DNA of 64,000 nt from JAYFRL01 sp034925905 (GTDB lineage Bacteria; Bacillota; Clostridia; Lachnospirales; Anaerotignaceae). Below the pieces are notes generated by a model, which worked only from the letters and a program-made list of their open reading frames with translations, made no database searches and had not been told where the DNA came from. This document shows positions 8,055 to 16,943 of this stretch, one piece after another. The stretch is from contig JAYFRL010000017.1 in assembly GCA_034925905.1 (NCBI GenBank), forward strand, positions 1 through 64,000. Reading direction: 5' to 3'. Numbering within the stretch: position 1 is the first letter of the stretch; the number at the start of each line of letters is the position of its first letter. The position numbers were made by a program, and so were the translations under genes.

Positions 8055-9989
8055 ATGATTCTATCAGACAATGAAACAAAAATTGATATGCTAAACAATC
8101 GAGCTATAGCGAAGACAGTTGCTGAACTCATTATAGGGTGTGATGAGCGACCCATTTCTATAGGGGTCCATGGGGATTGGGGTGCCGGAAAATCAAGCAT
8201 TTTAGCAATGGTCGAGGATGATCTATCAGCGCGAAAAGACGATATAGAGTGCATTCGATTCAACGGCTGGAAGCATCAAGGTTTTGAAGATGCTAAGATT
8301 GCTTTGATGAGTGCAATTGTTTCTGAATTGGTAGAAAAACGGAAACCTTCTGCAGATGCAAAGGTCGTATTGAAAAAGCTCTGGAAGAACATTAATTGGC
8401 TTAGTGTAGCAAAGGCCGCAGGCAATGTAGCTTTTTCTGCCGCTACTGGTATCCCTCCAATTGGTTTATTAAGCAACTTGCTAGAGAACCTAAAAGGTTC
8501 AGTGAGCGATAAAGAAAAAGTAACGACCGCTATTGAAAGCGTGGGCGAATATCTCTCAGATGCCAAGATATTTGAAGACAATTCTCTGGCAAAAGAATTC
8601 TCCGAATTTCAGAAATCTTTTGAAGAACTGTTAGAAGAATCAAAGATCAAAAAACTTGTGGTGCTTATAGATGATTTAGACAGATGCCTGCCCAAGGTCA
8701 CAATTGAAACCTTGGAAGCTGTTCGCTTGTTTATGTTTTCCAAGTCTACTGCCTTCGTAATAGCCGCAGATGAGGCTATGATTGAGTACGCAGTTCGCAA
8801 TCACTTTCCTGATTTGCCTGATGATGGCGACATCCGGACAGGATTTGAATACTCGAAGCGTTACTTAGAAAAGTTGATTCAAGTGCCGTTTCGTATTCCC
8901 GCATTGGGTGAAATTGAGTCCGGAATGTACATAACCTTGCTTCTGATTGGGTCATGTTTAAAAGAGGATAGTCCGGAATTTGATAAGCTCCTGACGGTTG
9001 CGATTAATAAAATGAAGAAGCCATGGGAGAATTTAGGCTTCACGATTGAACAGCTTAAGGAAGCTCTCGGTGATAAATACACATCTGTAATAAATGAAAT
9101 AACTGTTTCGAATCAGATAGCGGATGTATTAGCTAAGAACACCCAAGGGAATCCGCGAAAAATCAAACGTTTCATTAACATGCTCTTGCTTCGGCATAAA
9201 ATTGCCGGAGCAAGAGGTTTTGGAGATTCCATTCAAATCCCTATTTTGGCGAAAATGATGCTCGCGGAATATTTCTTCGTCGACGAATATAAGAAGATAG
9301 CTACTTTAACAGATGATAATGGAAAGTGTGATTTGCTTAACGTCTTTGAAACACAGCTACTGAAACCTACAAAAGAAGCGGAACCATCGACTGAGGAAAA
9401 GGCAAAATCAGAAAAACTGAAAACTCTGGCTGTGGTCCCTAAGCCTGAAAAAAACAAAGACTTAGAACTATGGGAAAATAATGCGGATTTTACCGCATGG
9501 GTGTCCAGTGAACCCTTATTGGGTGAAATTGACTTACGTCCATACTTTTTCGCCAGTAAAGAAAAAGAAGACTTTTTCTTTGATCAGGTTAAATCTGATC
9601 AGCTACGGATTCTCATCAGTAAACTTATGGGCGGCACAATGAATATAGCTAGTGCCAATGATGAGATTAAGGCATTGTCTCCCGCAGATGCCAGGAAAGT
9701 CTTTGAGGTTCTATCATCAAAGATACTTAAGAATGGCGATATTGCTATGATGCCGAAAGGTATTGAAGGCATTAAGGCACTTGTTTCACAGCATAGCGAT
9801 TTAGAGCCATCCTTAATCGCATTAATTGAAACGTTTGATTGTAAGAGAGTTGGAGTTTGGATTTGCAGCGGATGGGATAAATGCATAACCGCTGAAAATC
9901 CCAAATCACGTTTAGATAAGTATTATGAAAGCCTTTCAAAAGAGGGTAATGGCTTGGTGAAAGCGGCTTTGAATAATACGCGGAAGTGA
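8055..9989 (+). CDS. qatA: QatA, KAP-family P-loop ATPase
   Basis: First gene of a four-gene Qat antiphage system. A Walker A motif GDWGAGKS (residues 40-47) and Walker B LVVLIDDLDR (201-210) are characteristic of KAP NTPases. A moderately hydrophobic stretch lies between them (about 115-145), as in many KAP proteins. At 644 residues the length fits QatA. The order KAP ATPase, low-complexity protein, QueC-like, TatD-like matches known qatABCD loci exactly, and the gaps are 12, 3 and 28 bp. Qat is known to protect against phages, but its mechanism is unresolved. The ATPase probably senses or remodels a phage target. Confidence 0.88.
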   Translation: MILSDNETKIDMLNNRAIAKTVAELIIGCDERPISIGVHGDWGAGKSSILAMVEDDLSARKDDIECIRFNGWKHQGFEDAKIALMSAIVSELVEKRKPSADAKVVLKKLWKNINWLSVAKAAGNVAFSAATGIPPIGLLSNLLENLKGSVSDKEKVTTAIESVGEYLSDAKIFEDNSLAKEFSEFQKSFEELLEESKIKKLVVLIDDLDRCLPKVTIETLEAVRLFMFSKSTAFVIAADEAMIEYAVRNHFPDLPDDGDIRTGFEYSKRYLEKLIQVPFRIPALGEIESGMYITLLLIGSCLKEDSPEFDKLLTVAINKMKKPWENLGFTIEQLKEALGDKYTSVINEITVSNQIADVLAKNTQGNPRKIKRFINMLLLRHKIAGARGFGDSIQIPILAKMMLAEYFFVDEYKKIATLTDDNGKCDLLNVFETQLLKPTKEAEPSTEEKAKSEKLKTLAVVPKPEKNKDLELWENNADFTAWVSSEPLLGEIDLRPYFFASKEKEDFFFDQVKSDQLRILISKLMGGTMNIASANDEIKALSPADARKVFEVLSSKILKNGDIAMMPKGIEGIKALVSQHSDLEPSLIALIETFDCKRVGVWICSGWDKCITAENPKSRLDKYYESLSKEGNGLVKAALNNTRK

Positions 9990-10001
9990 GGGGGGTGAAA
10001 A

Positions 10002-10817
10002 ATGGGAACATCAACAAGTAACCGTGGACAAAACGGCAATACGCCGCTGGTACCTTCGTGGTTGGGTGATAATGATGGCGATCAACAGCCAGGGCAACCT
10101 CAACCAGCACAGCCTCAACCGGAACAACCTCAGCTAGCTGACCCCAAACGTTTTTCAGCTCCTCGCAGTAATTTTACACGATATGTAAATAGCGGTGGTA
10201 GTGGAGGCGGAAATTTACATCGGGCTACGTCTAATTACGTTCGGCACTCATTGGGGGGATCGCAAAACGCGACTACCCGGTTGGGTTCGGCACGAAACAG
10301 CACTGCCCGCCTGGTTTCCGTATTCAGCAGTTTCGTAAATCGCGGCATAGCGGAAACAAGCAGAGATTATAAGCTTGGGGATATTATCGGAAAAAGCGCG
10401 TCTGATGTTTTGCTCCGTATAATGGACTTTGTTTGTCCTGACGGCGGGAGTACTGATGAAGGAATTGCCAGAAATTCTTACATCGAAGTTCTTTCCACAT
10501 TGCCTGAATGGGAGGACAAAGCGATTGAATCTCTCACTCCTCCTGAGTTTCTCGCTTTTACGGAAATTTATATGGCTAATGTTATTGAGGAAAGGCTTGT
10601 AAATGACATTGGAAACAAATTATTTTCCTTGCCAGATAATGTTGCTCAAGTCGAGAGCCTTCAAGGGCAACTTAAGGACTACATAAAGGGAGCGGTTTCG
10701 GACTCGGTTTCCAAGCTGAATATAGATATCCGTTCCATAGATACATCGCAAACAAAAGCCATAGTGGATTCAATCTATCGCACAGCTTATGATATTTTAT
10801 CAGAACTGGAGGAATAG
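10002..10817 (+). CDS. qatB: QatB
   Basis: Second Qat gene, product uncharacterised. The N-terminus is low complexity: a QPQP-type repeat at about residues 28-45 followed by Gly/Ser/Asn-rich sequence to about 100. The remaining 170 residues form a helical domain without known motifs. A disordered N-terminus followed by a helical domain is the usual look of QatB. ATG 10002 follows a GAGGGGGGTG-like site. The assignment rests mainly on its position between the KAP ATPase and the QueC-like gene. Confidence 0.8.
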   Translation: MGTSTSNRGQNGNTPLVPSWLGDNDGDQQPGQPQPAQPQPEQPQLADPKRFSAPRSNFTRYVNSGGSGGGNLHRATSNYVRHSLGGSQNATTRLGSARNSTARLVSVFSSFVNRGIAETSRDYKLGDIIGKSASDVLLRIMDFVCPDGGSTDEGIARNSYIEVLSTLPEWEDKAIESLTPPEFLAFTEIYMANVIEERLVNDIGNKLFSLPDNVAQVESLQGQLKDYIKGAVSDSVSKLNIDIRSIDTSQTKAIVDSIYRTAYDILSELEE

Positions 10818-10820
10818 CGT

Positions 10821-12182
10821 ATGAATAAGTATCTTCTTGTCGGTGATTATGTTCACAAAGAAGTCACATCGACGAACAGGGCGGATTGCATAGCGGTTAC
10901 CGTACCTTTAAAGGGTAATGATGACACCCTTAAATATGGGATAAGTCATGCCATGAAAAAGCTGAATGAGAATGGTGTATATCCGACCGAAGATGGGATC
11001 GATATTCTCAGCCTTGCAGGCTTAGTCTATCTTGCTGATACACGCATTTCTCGAAGCCTCCACTCAGAAGACAGCTGGACAAGAGAAATCGCCATTGAAA
11101 TACCTGTTTATAACCTTGAAAAATGGACGCCTCTTGGAGGATTATTTACAAGGATGCTTAATTTCCTGACGGGAGACAGATGGACAATATCTTTCAGAAA
11201 AAGAGATGAGGAACTTTCGGAAAAACCTGAAGATGAAACTCCCCCAACGATATTTGAAGTGGTTACCCTTTTTTCTGGTGGAATGGATAGCTTGATTGGG
11301 ACGATCAATCACTTGGAAAACCATAATAAAGTGGCTCTTATAAGCCATGCGGGTGACGCGCATACAAAAAGTGCCCAAAGTAAGCTATTAGCTCATCTAC
11401 AAGGTAAATACCCAGATCTTGCTCCGCTATATCTCGATTTATGGATGGTATTTGAGAAGAACCTGATTCCAGGTGGAGGGAATGAAAACACAACGAGGAG
11501 CCGGTCGTTTCTATTCATAGCGCTTGGTATCTTTGCGATGAGTGGAATGAAAGGAGTATCGACCCTGGAAGTTCCCGAAAATGGTTTGATAGCATTAAAT
11601 GTACCGTTGGATGAACTGCGCATTGGCTCGCACAGCACACGGACAACACATCCCTTTTACTTGGACTCATGGAATCTGGTGTTGCGAGGCTTAGGAATTG
11701 AGTTTTCCATTCAAAATCCGTATTGGAATAAAACAAAAGGAGAAATGGCTGACGAGTGTTTGAACAAGGAATTTCTTTTGCAAGTGATTCAAGATTCAAT
11801 TTCATGTTCTTCCCCGCAGAAAGCTCGTTGGAGCGGTGCCGCTCCTCAGCATTGCGGGTATTGTGTTCCGTGTATCATCCGTAGAGCGGCAATGAACAAA
11901 GCATTTAGGGAAGAAGGAGACAGCACCCCTTATTTAATAGACAGCGTTTCAGAAATAGCTGCCAGCCATGAAAAAGGAAAAGGAGTACAACTCCGTTCTT
12001 TTCAAATTGCTATTAATAAAATCAAGGAACAGCCGCAACGGGCTAAAATTCTGATACATAAGAGCGGTCCTCTTTCTGGAGATAGCGCATATCTGCAGGA
12101 ATTATCGGATGTATACCTGAGAGGGCTGTTGGAGGTTGATGGTTTTATAATAAAAAGTACCGATAGCGAGAGGCAGATATAA
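10821..12182 (+). CDS. qatC: QatC, QueC-like PP-loop protein
   Basis: A 453-residue protein with a PP-loop pyrophosphatase motif SGGMDS at residues 152-157, as in QueC (7-cyano-7-deazaguanine synthase). A QueC-like zinc site follows: C329, then C345, C348 and C351 in HCGYCVPC. The extra N-terminal domain of 145 residues sets it apart from housekeeping QueC, and no other queuosine gene is nearby. In Qat systems this component may modify a nucleobase or protein using ATP chemistry; the substrate is unknown. Confidence 0.88.
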   Translation: MNKYLLVGDYVHKEVTSTNRADCIAVTVPLKGNDDTLKYGISHAMKKLNENGVYPTEDGIDILSLAGLVYLADTRISRSLHSEDSWTREIAIEIPVYNLEKWTPLGGLFTRMLNFLTGDRWTISFRKRDEELSEKPEDETPPTIFEVVTLFSGGMDSLIGTINHLENHNKVALISHAGDAHTKSAQSKLLAHLQGKYPDLAPLYLDLWMVFEKNLIPGGGNENTTRSRSFLFIALGIFAMSGMKGVSTLEVPENGLIALNVPLDELRIGSHSTRTTHPFYLDSWNLVLRGLGIEFSIQNPYWNKTKGEMADECLNKEFLLQVIQDSISCSSPQKARWSGAAPQHCGYCVPCIIRRAAMNKAFREEGDSTPYLIDSVSEIAASHEKGKGVQLRSFQIAINKIKEQPQRAKILIHKSGPLSGDSAYLQELSDVYLRGLLEVDGFIIKSTDSERQI

Positions 12183-12210
12183 TAAAGCTTATATTGTGTG
12201 GTGACTAGTT

Positions 12211-12948
12211 ATGGATACTTATGATATGCATTGCCATGTAGATTTGATGCAATCCATGGTTGAATTCAGCAAATCAGCCTTGGAAGAACGAATCAATCTA
12301 TTTGCAATGACAACAACGCCAAAGGCGTATGAAATTGAAAAGGAAAAGCTCAGTGGTTTCTCAAATGTCCAAGTTGCTCTGGGATTACATCCGCAGCTTG
12401 TCTTTGAAAGAATCCAGGAACTCGCTTTAATTGAAAAATATATAAGCACAACCAGATTTATTGGTGAGATTGGACTTGATTTCAACAAGCAGTTTTATCA
12501 CTCCAAAGAACATCAGATTGATGTTTTTTCACAAATTATCGGGTGGTGTCAAAGATCACCAATGAAAATTATTTCAATCCATTCTGTCCGGTCAGATAAA
12601 AAAGTACTGGATATTTTGGAAAAATACGATTGTACTAAACATAATAATTGTATTTTGCATTGGTATTCAGGAACATTAAAACAACTCGATAGAGCCATAG
12701 AACTTGGCTGCTTTTTCTCGGTCAATGAGTATATGCTTAATTCTCCAAATGGACGGTCGATAATACAGAAAGTTCCTGCCGACCGATTATTATTAGAATC
12801 TGATGCTCCGTTCATTTCAGATATAAAGACGGTTGATCAGCTCAAACAAAAGTTAACGTATTGCCTTAATGAGTTAGCTATAATAAAGGGAAATGAAGTA
12901 TCGACACGCATTGCTGAAACAAGCCGTCGATTACTTGAAATATACTGA
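12211..12948 (+). CDS. qatD: QatD, TatD-like metal-dependent DNase
   Basis: A 245-residue TIM-barrel hydrolase of the TatD family. The first metal site is at H7 and H9 (DMHCHVD). A conserved LGLHPQ block (H60), EIGLDF (E86), an IHSVRS block and ESDAPF supply the remaining metal ligands. TatD proteins are Mg-dependent nucleases. Its place as the last gene of qatABCD gives its likely role as the effector or processing nuclease. ATG 12211 follows a GTGGTGACTAG ribosome-site region. Confidence 0.88.
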   Translation: MDTYDMHCHVDLMQSMVEFSKSALEERINLFAMTTTPKAYEIEKEKLSGFSNVQVALGLHPQLVFERIQELALIEKYISTTRFIGEIGLDFNKQFYHSKEHQIDVFSQIIGWCQRSPMKIISIHSVRSDKKVLDILEKYDCTKHNNCILHWYSGTLKQLDRAIELGCFFSVNEYMLNSPNGRSIIQKVPADRLLLESDAPFISDIKTVDQLKQKLTYCLNELAIIKGNEVSTRIAETSRRLLEIY

Positions 12949-12973
12949 TGACATCTATATTGAAGGTGGTTTT

Positions 12974-14206
12974 GTGGATTTTAAATATATAACTGCAGAT
13001 GAAAGAGAAGCTTTATATAATGAAATATGGTCTGAGCCTGTAATTACTGTTGCGAAAAGATATGGCATGTCCGATAACGGGCTACGTAAGCATTGCAAGA
13101 GGCTCGGAATTCCACTGCCACCAAGTGGCTATTGGGCAAAAATTAAATCAGGACAAAAAGTGTCAAAACCAGCTTTACCAAAGGTAACAGGCGAACTTAA
13201 GAAGCATATCCGTAATTATGCTATAAAGTATAGGACAGACATTGAACAATTAACAGATGAAGAGTTAATGGCTGAAGAAGAATTAAGTTTACTAAAAGAT
13301 GAGACAAAAAAATTTGTAAAGGATATATGCTCTCAAGTTCAGGTGAAGGGCCAGCTTAGAAGTCCTCATCATTTAATTACAGAGCATAAGGAAGAAGTAA
13401 CTTATAGAAAAAAGAGGGACAAGGCACTAAAACAGGCTAATTTCAGTTCAACCTACTATGCCAACGTGAAAAGCAAATACAGAGAAAATAATCCCATCCT
13501 TCCAATAAATGTTTCTGAATCTAATATAAACAGAGCGTATAGAATCTTGGATGCAATTGTTAGTACGCTTGAAGAGATGGAAGGATATACTCGTGTTAAT
13601 ATAGAAGCCGGTAAGGACAGAGCCTATTTCGTTATTATGCGTTCCGCCTTTTATTTTGTGGTAAAAGAAGAATCAAGAAAAAAACGCGGCACTCAAAATG
13701 ACTCTGAAGCTCAGACATACTTGACGTTATCTATGTCTGCGGAGAGTTGGTTTACAAATAGTGGACATTGCAATATGGATTATAAAGATAATGATAACGA
13801 ACCCTTGGAAAACCAAGTGGGGAAAATTATCTATGATATGTTTGTTGTCGCAAATAAGCATTTATCTATAGACGAGTTGAAGGAACGAGAAGAAAAAAAA
13901 GAGCGGGATGAACGAGAAAGGCAGCGTCGTCTTGAGCAAATGCGAAAGGGCGAATTAGAAGAGATAAAACTTCTGGAGCAGGCTGCTTCAGATTGGGACA
14001 AGGCCGAAAAAATAAGAAGATTTGCTGACTGTATGGAAAGAGAAATAAGCGATGTTTCCGATATGGGAAAAAGAGAACTGCTCTCTAAATGGTTGAAATG
14101 GGCTCGTGATAAGGTGGATTGGATTGATCCTCTTACTGAAAAGGATGACGAACTCTTAGGTAAAAGTAAGCATATATTCGAGCTAATAGAAGATGAGAGC
14201 GATTAG
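12974..14206 (+). CDS. HTH-domain protein of unknown function, defence-associated
   Basis: A 410-residue protein. Residues about 5-60 form a helix-turn-helix: an EALYNEIWSEP opening, AKRYGMSDNGLRKHCKRLGI and a PPSGYWAKI block. This N-terminal pattern is widespread in bacterial proteins of unknown function found near mobile genes. The middle holds a beta-rich region with several aromatic residues; a very charged coiled coil follows at about 310-350. The GTG at 12974 is preferred to the ATG at 12893, since it has a GAAGGTGG site at proper distance, lies beyond the qatD stop, and gives the start normal for this pattern. It may recognise DNA for the nuclease gene 21 bp downstream; this is inference. 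Confidence 0.6.
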   Translation: MDFKYITADEREALYNEIWSEPVITVAKRYGMSDNGLRKHCKRLGIPLPPSGYWAKIKSGQKVSKPALPKVTGELKKHIRNYAIKYRTDIEQLTDEELMAEEELSLLKDETKKFVKDICSQVQVKGQLRSPHHLITEHKEEVTYRKKRDKALKQANFSSTYYANVKSKYRENNPILPINVSESNINRAYRILDAIVSTLEEMEGYTRVNIEAGKDRAYFVIMRSAFYFVVKEESRKKRGTQNDSEAQTYLTLSMSAESWFTNSGHCNMDYKDNDNEPLENQVGKIIYDMFVVANKHLSIDELKEREEKKERDERERQRRLEQMRKGELEEIKLLEQAASDWDKAEKIRRFADCMEREISDVSDMGKRELLSKWLKWARDKVDWIDPLTEKDDELLGKSKHIFELIEDESD

Positions 14207-14227
14207 AATAGTGGGGCGGTGAGCTGT

Positions 14228-14695
14228 ATGGCAATTTCATTCAGGCATAGTGCGGGATTCGGCAAAAGGATGGAGTATTACATAATAGGTTTAATGCTGA
14301 AAGAAGGCATTGATTGTTATGTTCCTTTAGTAGATGACGATGGAATTGATGTTGTTATTCGTAAACAGGACGGAAGTTTTATTGAAGTCCAGATCAAAGC
14401 AAGATCTAAGAATGTTACAGATGGCGATGCGGCATTATTTGCCGCAATGACTCATGAGTATAGGCATAATTATTACTTTATATTTTATTCAGAACGCTTA
14501 GAGACAATGTGGATCATGTCGTCGGAAGAGTTTTTAAAAGAATGTGTAACAAATAAGACCGGCAAAAATGCCGGGAAACGTAGTATATGGTTTAATGGAA
14601 AGAAAAAAGATCCTATAACGGGTGAACCAAAAGAATACGCAAAATCGCAGTTCGACAACTATCTAGCAAAAGACTTCTCTAGGTTTTATAGCTAA
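14228..14695 (+). CDS. PD-(D/E)XK-like nuclease
   Basis: A 155-residue single-domain protein. GIDVVIRKQDGSFIEVQIKAR (about residues 37-57) gives the Asp, then Glu-x-Gln-x-Lys arrangement of a PD-(D/E)XK nuclease, preceded by an N-terminal helix with a conserved-looking Glu. The size is close to minimal for the fold, as in DUF4365-type and Holliday-junction-resolvase-like proteins. ATG 14228 is chosen because GGGCGGTGA ends 6 nt upstream. It is transcribed with the preceding HTH protein. Substrate unknown. Confidence 0.6.
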   Translation: MAISFRHSAGFGKRMEYYIIGLMLKEGIDCYVPLVDDDGIDVVIRKQDGSFIEVQIKARSKNVTDGDAALFAAMTHEYRHNYYFIFYSERLETMWIMSSEEFLKECVTNKTGKNAGKRSIWFNGKKKDPITGEPKEYAKSQFDNYLAKDFSRFYS

Positions 14696-14760
14696 GCGTA
14701 AATGTTAAAGTATTATCTGCATTTGTAGATACGGTTGATATATAGGAGGATACAATTGAG

Positions 14761-15672
14761 ATGGCCGAAAGAAGTTTTGAAGAAGTTGCTCAATATGTTG
14801 AATGGCAGAGTCAAAATAAATGTAAAGTTTTAAGTGCCAAATCGGAACATACTTTTAATGATTTAGGTACAGAAGTACGAGTTTGGAATGTTAAAACAGA
14901 TTCGGATGGCGCTTGGTGGGTTGTGGAAGGGGACTCTGTTCCCATGAATTTGTACCCACAAGAAGCTTATTATTTTTCGGCAGATGAAGTTTACTCCTTT
15001 CACATGGGCTTAATGGAAAAAATGAATGCCTCGATTGATTATAAACCAGAGGAATTTGTTGAAGCTATCACCTTAAATAGTGACATAGCTCCTCAATTAT
15101 TCAGGAAGTTAAAAAGCGTAGCCACATTGATTGATTCTGCCGTTGAAATTGAAGATTTTCAGTCAATAGGAGTTCAATGCAGAGAGATTCTAATAGAATT
15201 GGGAAATTCTATTTATTCTGCAGATATGGCTGGTGATGGTGAACAACCACAAGCATCAAATTTCAAAAGAAAAGCAGAATTGTTTGTCCAGTTTTATTTA
15301 GTTGGTTCTGAAAATAGTGACTATAGAAGCATCATTAAGAAACTTACAGAAGCGACATGGGACTATGCTTGTAAAATTACACATTCTATCAGTGCGACTT
15401 TTTATGAGACATCGACGTGTGTTACTCTCTGTACATCTTTAGTAGGTGTTTATGAGAATATTCGGCAAAAGGTTTTTGATCCAATATCTCAATATAAATG
15501 TAGGTCATGTAAAAGTAAAAAGCTGAAGATAGTCAACGACGAAACAACCGAAGATGGAATAGTTAAGAAGTTGTTCTTACAATGTGAAGAATGTGAAGGA
15601 ATTACAGAGGTTGTTTTCGAGGAATATAATACGAGTAAATCTCAGTACATAAAAGGAATTGAGCAAGAGTAA
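14761..15672 (+). CDS. unknown protein with C-terminal zinc ribbon
   Basis: A 303-residue protein. The first 75 residues are beta-rich and Trp-rich (VWNVKTDSDGAWWVV). The middle is helical and resembles the abortive-infection type of helical domain only in general character. A CRSC ... CEEC pair (about residues 250-280) forms a zinc ribbon. It is the last gene of the + strand defence block, 66 bp after the nuclease, with AGGAGG about 10 nt before its ATG. No function is assigned. Confidence 0.5.
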   Translation: MAERSFEEVAQYVEWQSQNKCKVLSAKSEHTFNDLGTEVRVWNVKTDSDGAWWVVEGDSVPMNLYPQEAYYFSADEVYSFHMGLMEKMNASIDYKPEEFVEAITLNSDIAPQLFRKLKSVATLIDSAVEIEDFQSIGVQCREILIELGNSIYSADMAGDGEQPQASNFKRKAELFVQFYLVGSENSDYRSIIKKLTEATWDYACKITHSISATFYETSTCVTLCTSLVGVYENIRQKVFDPISQYKCRSCKSKKLKIVNDETTEDGIVKKLFLQCEECEGITEVVFEEYNTSKSQYIKGIEQE

Positions 15673-15745
15673 AGAACGATGCACTTCCCTGCTCTGCCGG
15701 CAGCGTTTACAGGAATTATTTTGATGATAAGAAATTGTATAGAAT

Positions 15746-15784
15746 AAAGCCTTCAAGAGGTCAAATGATTTTTGAAGGTTTTAT
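15746..15784 (+). terminator. hairpin after defence operon
   Basis: AAAGCCTTCAA pairs with TTGAAGGTTTT across a loop of about 15 nt, with one weak pair. Its position 75 bp after the last defence gene fits a transcript end. Confidence 0.5.
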
Positions 15785-15987
15785 TGCTTACAATTTACTA
15801 GAAATGTTAAGCAAAATCAGGCACCAAATCAACAAAAAAATGGTCTATCCAGGTGACTGTTTTTAAGACATGCCTTCCCGCCAAGGGGGTACCAGAGGGG
15901 TACGACATCTTTTTTGTATCCTCAAGGCACGTTGAGTGTATAATAATGATGCAGAAATGTGGTCGAAATGAAAAATAAGGGATTTGA

Positions 15988-16009
15988 CCACAAGATGTTG
16001 TGGTTTTTT
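15988..16009 (+). terminator. intrinsic terminator
   Basis: CCACAA and TTGTGG form a six-pair stem with a GATG loop, followed by six T. Confidence 0.6.
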
Positions 16010-16137
16010 GGCAAAAATCAGGCAAATTTTGAAGCCGAAAAGTGCAAATTTTGACCCATTTTTTGACCCGTTTTCATAGATGACAAAAGGTTATTTAGAG
16101 TATGAAACCTTCAAAATTAAAAATTTAAGAAAAAAAC

Positions 16138-16171
16138 AAGGGCATCAGGAAATCAAAATCTTGATGCCCTT
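16138..16171. terminator. hairpin, possibly bidirectional
   Basis: AAGGGCATCA pairs with TTGATGCCCTT around a 14-nt loop. A-rich sequence lies before it and a few T after it. Confidence 0.5.
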
Positions 16172-16289
16172 AGTTTCTATATACTCACCAAAAATAACGT
16201 GAATCTACGACCACGAATAAAGATATTGGGCTATGCTTTTCAGCTAAGAAAAAAGTACAGACCACACAAATAAAAAGGAGGACATCACA

Positions 16290-16793
16290 ATGTTAAATGA
16301 AACCATACGCATTTTCTTCCCGCTGAAGATTGTCAGCTATCCGCAGTTTGACCCTTCAGAGGATGACCGGGATGAAATCTCACCGGAGGAAGCGGTGGAA
16401 TATAAGGAGCTAATCCTCACAACTATCGAAAAGAATAACTGCCATTTTGAAAACGAACGCGGGCTGGCGGAGTATCTTGATACGGGAACTTTAAAGGAAA
16501 AGGTCCAAAGCCTTCATCCCTCTGTGGAGGTTCTCCGCGGCGAGCTCTGGTGCGTGATGACCGCTCAGTTAAGCACCGCTCTCACGCCAGAGGAAACAGT
16601 AGAGTTGATCTCGCAGATTGAAGGACAAAATAAAGAAGGCTGGGGGGCTGACTTCAAGCAGCATCCCATCAACACAAGAGATTGCGAACTTTACATCAGC
16701 TTCTGCAACAGCGGCAGTTACATCATTCAGACGGAACAGGAGTTGAGGCTTGACCTTGGACAGAACGGACCGGTGATGGGAGGTCTGTCGTGA
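16290..16793 (+). CDS. accessory protein of mobile-element type, unknown function
   Basis: A 167-residue acidic protein not assigned to a named family. Its second half (about residues 75-155: a SLHPSVEVL block, a TPEETVEL helix, WGADFKQHPI, then a short LYISFCNSGSYII strand) is clearly related to the C-terminal half of the protein at 18692-19417, which has SVEELERL-like, FGEGFEQRPI and ICVSLWSSEKSW counterparts. It ends in VMGGLS, part of the shared tail pattern. AAAAAGGAGG precedes the ATG by 10 nt. Confidence 0.65.
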   Translation: MLNETIRIFFPLKIVSYPQFDPSEDDRDEISPEEAVEYKELILTTIEKNNCHFENERGLAEYLDTGTLKEKVQSLHPSVEVLRGELWCVMTAQLSTALTPEETVELISQIEGQNKEGWGADFKQHPINTRDCELYISFCNSGSYIIQTEQELRLDLGQNGPVMGGLS

Positions 16794-16841
16794 AAACTTG
16801 CAGACAGCAAAATTAAATTTCCTAAATAAAATATATTAGGG

Positions 16842-16882
16842 GCTATGTTTTTCAAAATGAAAAGCATGGCCTTTTTTATTTT
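16842..16882 (+). terminator. intrinsic terminator
   Basis: GGCTATGTTTTTC pairs with GAAAAGCATGGCC over a five-nt loop, followed by six T. Confidence 0.7.
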
Positions 16883-16943
16883 GAAAAAATCTAAAATCAA
16901 AATGCTGTCGATTCTCTCGGCACAGAAAAAGGAGGAAATGATC

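Larger units (their letters stand above)
15673..16289. other. 617-bp intergenic stretch closing the defence block
   Basis: No gene is supported here. It holds three hairpins given separately, two nearby GGGGTAC copies (about 15885-15902), a GTGGTC...GACCAC dyad (15959-15990), and two TTTTTTGACCC-like repeats (about 16045-16070). It separates the A+T-richer defence genes from the G+C-richer accessory genes, so a boundary of an inserted block may lie in it. No copy of the recombinase 3'-end repeat was found here. Confidence 0.5.

Noticed and set aside
10821..12182. QueC-like gene considered as queuosine biosynthesis or DNA deazaguanine modification
   Set aside because: There are no queD, queE, folE or dpd genes, the protein has an extra N-terminal domain, and the neighbours match Qat.
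16040..16075. Frame reading NFDPFFDPFS before a stop, like the tail of some integrases
   Set aside because: No upstream integrase sequence is present in the same frame and the similarity rests on a simple repeat.
16098..16110. AGTATGAAACC, an inverted partial match to the recombinase 3'-end repeat
   Set aside because: Only 11 bp match and in the opposite orientation; this is within chance for A+T-rich DNA.
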